In this document: positions 5,738-6,502 of the stretch, piece by piece
How the letters are laid out: each line of letters starts with the position of its first letter
Numbering within the stretch: the stretch's first letter is position 1
Source of the DNA: Aquirhabdus sp.
GTDB taxonomy: Bacteria > Pseudomonadota > Gammaproteobacteria > Pseudomonadales > Moraxellaceae
Assembly (NCBI GenBank): GCA_030150135.1
Contig: JASLGO010000112.1
Coordinates: 1 to 6,502 of the forward strand
Reading direction: 5' to 3'
Length of the DNA: 6,502 nt
Notes under the pieces: model-generated
Told to the model about the DNA's origin: nothing
What the model saw: the letters and a program-made list of their open reading frames with translations, nothing else
Database searches by the model: none
Translations under genes and position numbers: made by a program

Positions 5738-6502
5738 ATGGCTATTGGATCTTCTTTAAGCGCGTATGAGTTGGCAGAACGACTCCAGCGTAACGATTCG
5801 ACGCGTGAAGCAGGTTGGCTACGCGGACTGATTTTGGCGATTAGTTTGGTATTTTTTGCATCGTGTTTGCTATTGCCTTTGATCCTCGTTTTTGTCGAAG
5901 CCTTTCGCAATGGTTATCACACTTATCTTGAGGCACTGGTTAATCCTGACACCCTATCGGCAATCAAGCTGACTTTGCTCACGGCAGTCATTGCGGTTCC
6001 CGTGAATGTGGTTTTTGGTTTAGCTGCAGCTTGGGCGATTGCTAAATTTCAATTTCGTGGAAAAGCACTCCTCACCACGCTGATTGATCTACCGTTTTCG
6101 GTATCGCCTGTCGTGGCAGGTTTGATGCTCGTGCTGGTATTTGGGAGTCGTGGTTGGTTAGGTCCTTGGCTGAGTGATATTGATTTTCGAGTGATTTATA
6201 CGCCGCTCGGTATCATCTTGGCAACGGTGTTTATTACCGTTCCTTTTGTGGCGCGAGAGCTGATTCCATTGATGGAAGCACAAGGAAATGAAGAGGAAGA
6301 AGCCGCAATCGTGCTGGGTGCAAATGGTTGGCAAACCTTCTGGCATGTGACTTTACCCAACATTAAATGGGGTTTGTTATATGGTGTGATCCTCTGTAAT
6401 GCACGTGCTATGGGTGAGTTTGGTGCGGTCTCTGTGGTGTCGGGACATATCCGCGGTGAGACCAACACATTACCTTTACAAGTTGAGATTTTGTACAACG
6501 AA
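5738..6502 (+). CDS. cysW: CysW, sulfate/thiosulfate ABC transporter permease, 3'-truncated by window end
   Basis: CysW pairs with CysT to form the sulfate channel. The window holds 255 codons in an open frame to the edge; the family is about 280-300 residues, so some 30-45 are missing, including the last membrane segment. Visible membrane segments lie at about 30-54, 75-102, 112-136, 155-178 and 208-232. The EAA loop (185-207) includes EEEEAAIVLGANGW. The segments IDLPFSVSPVVAGLM (116-130), NARAMGEFGAVSVVSG (221-236) and IRGET (238-242) are distinctive of CysW and separate it from CysT. The ATG at 5738 is taken as the start. No good Shine-Dalgarno sequence is visible: only a GAG about 9 bases upstream, and an in-frame GTG at 5732 is an alternative. 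It follows cysT after 124 bases with a palindromic repeat; cysA is expected next. Confidence 0.95.
   Translation, partial: MAIGSSLSAYELAERLQRNDSTREAGWLRGLILAISLVFFASCLLLPLILVFVEAFRNGYHTYLEALVNPDTLSAIKLTLLTAVIAVPVNVVFGLAAAWAIAKFQFRGKALLTTLIDLPFSVSPVVAGLMLVLVFGSRGWLGPWLSDIDFRVIYTPLGIILATVFITVPFVARELIPLMEAQGNEEEEAAIVLGANGWQTFWHVTLPNIKWGLLYGVILCNARAMGEFGAVSVVSGHIRGETNTLPLQVEILYNE

Noticed and set aside
1..6502. CRISPR arrays, tRNA/rRNA genes, insertion sequences, defence or phage genes
   Set aside because: Both strands were read for regularly spaced repeats, tRNA-like cloverleaf segments and transposase or integrase motifs; none was seen.

Overview
The window looks like ordinary chromosomal DNA from a gammaproteobacterium. 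Moraxellaceae (Acinetobacter or a close relative) is the best guess. This rests on moderate GC content, the rlmD-relA neighbourhood, and a sulfate-transport operon with a small alpha/beta hydrolase between the binding protein and the permeases. The assignment is inference from gene content and protein style; no database search was made.

Left part, minus strand. Positions 1-879 hold the N-terminal 293 codons of the (p)ppGpp synthetase RelA, running off the left edge. A 221-base gap separates it from rlmD (1101-2486), the Fe-S dependent 23S rRNA U1939 methyltransferase. Both genes read leftwards, so relA lies downstream of rlmD, but the long gap suggests that relA has its own promoter.

Middle, 2487-2965. 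This non-coding stretch lies between the divergent rlmD and sulfate genes. It holds a small AT-rich palindrome, an isolated TATAAT hexamer facing rlmD, a 57-base palindromic repeat, and an AT-rich presumed promoter region for the sulfate operon.

Right part, plus strand. The order is sbp (periplasmic sulfate-binding protein, 2966-3988), an RBBP9/YdeN-type serine hydrolase (4038-4718), cysT (4780-5613) and cysW (5738 to the right edge, partial). Sbp would deliver sulfate to the CysT-CysW channel; the ATPase CysA is expected just beyond the window. A second copy of the palindromic repeat lies between cysT and cysW and would be transcribed with them.

No RNA gene, CRISPR array, insertion sequence or prophage was seen. 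The items most worth a second look are the two palindromic repeats (especially the one inside the operon), the hydrolase in a sulfate-uptake operon and its unusual C-terminal tail. No new defence or mobile system is evident.
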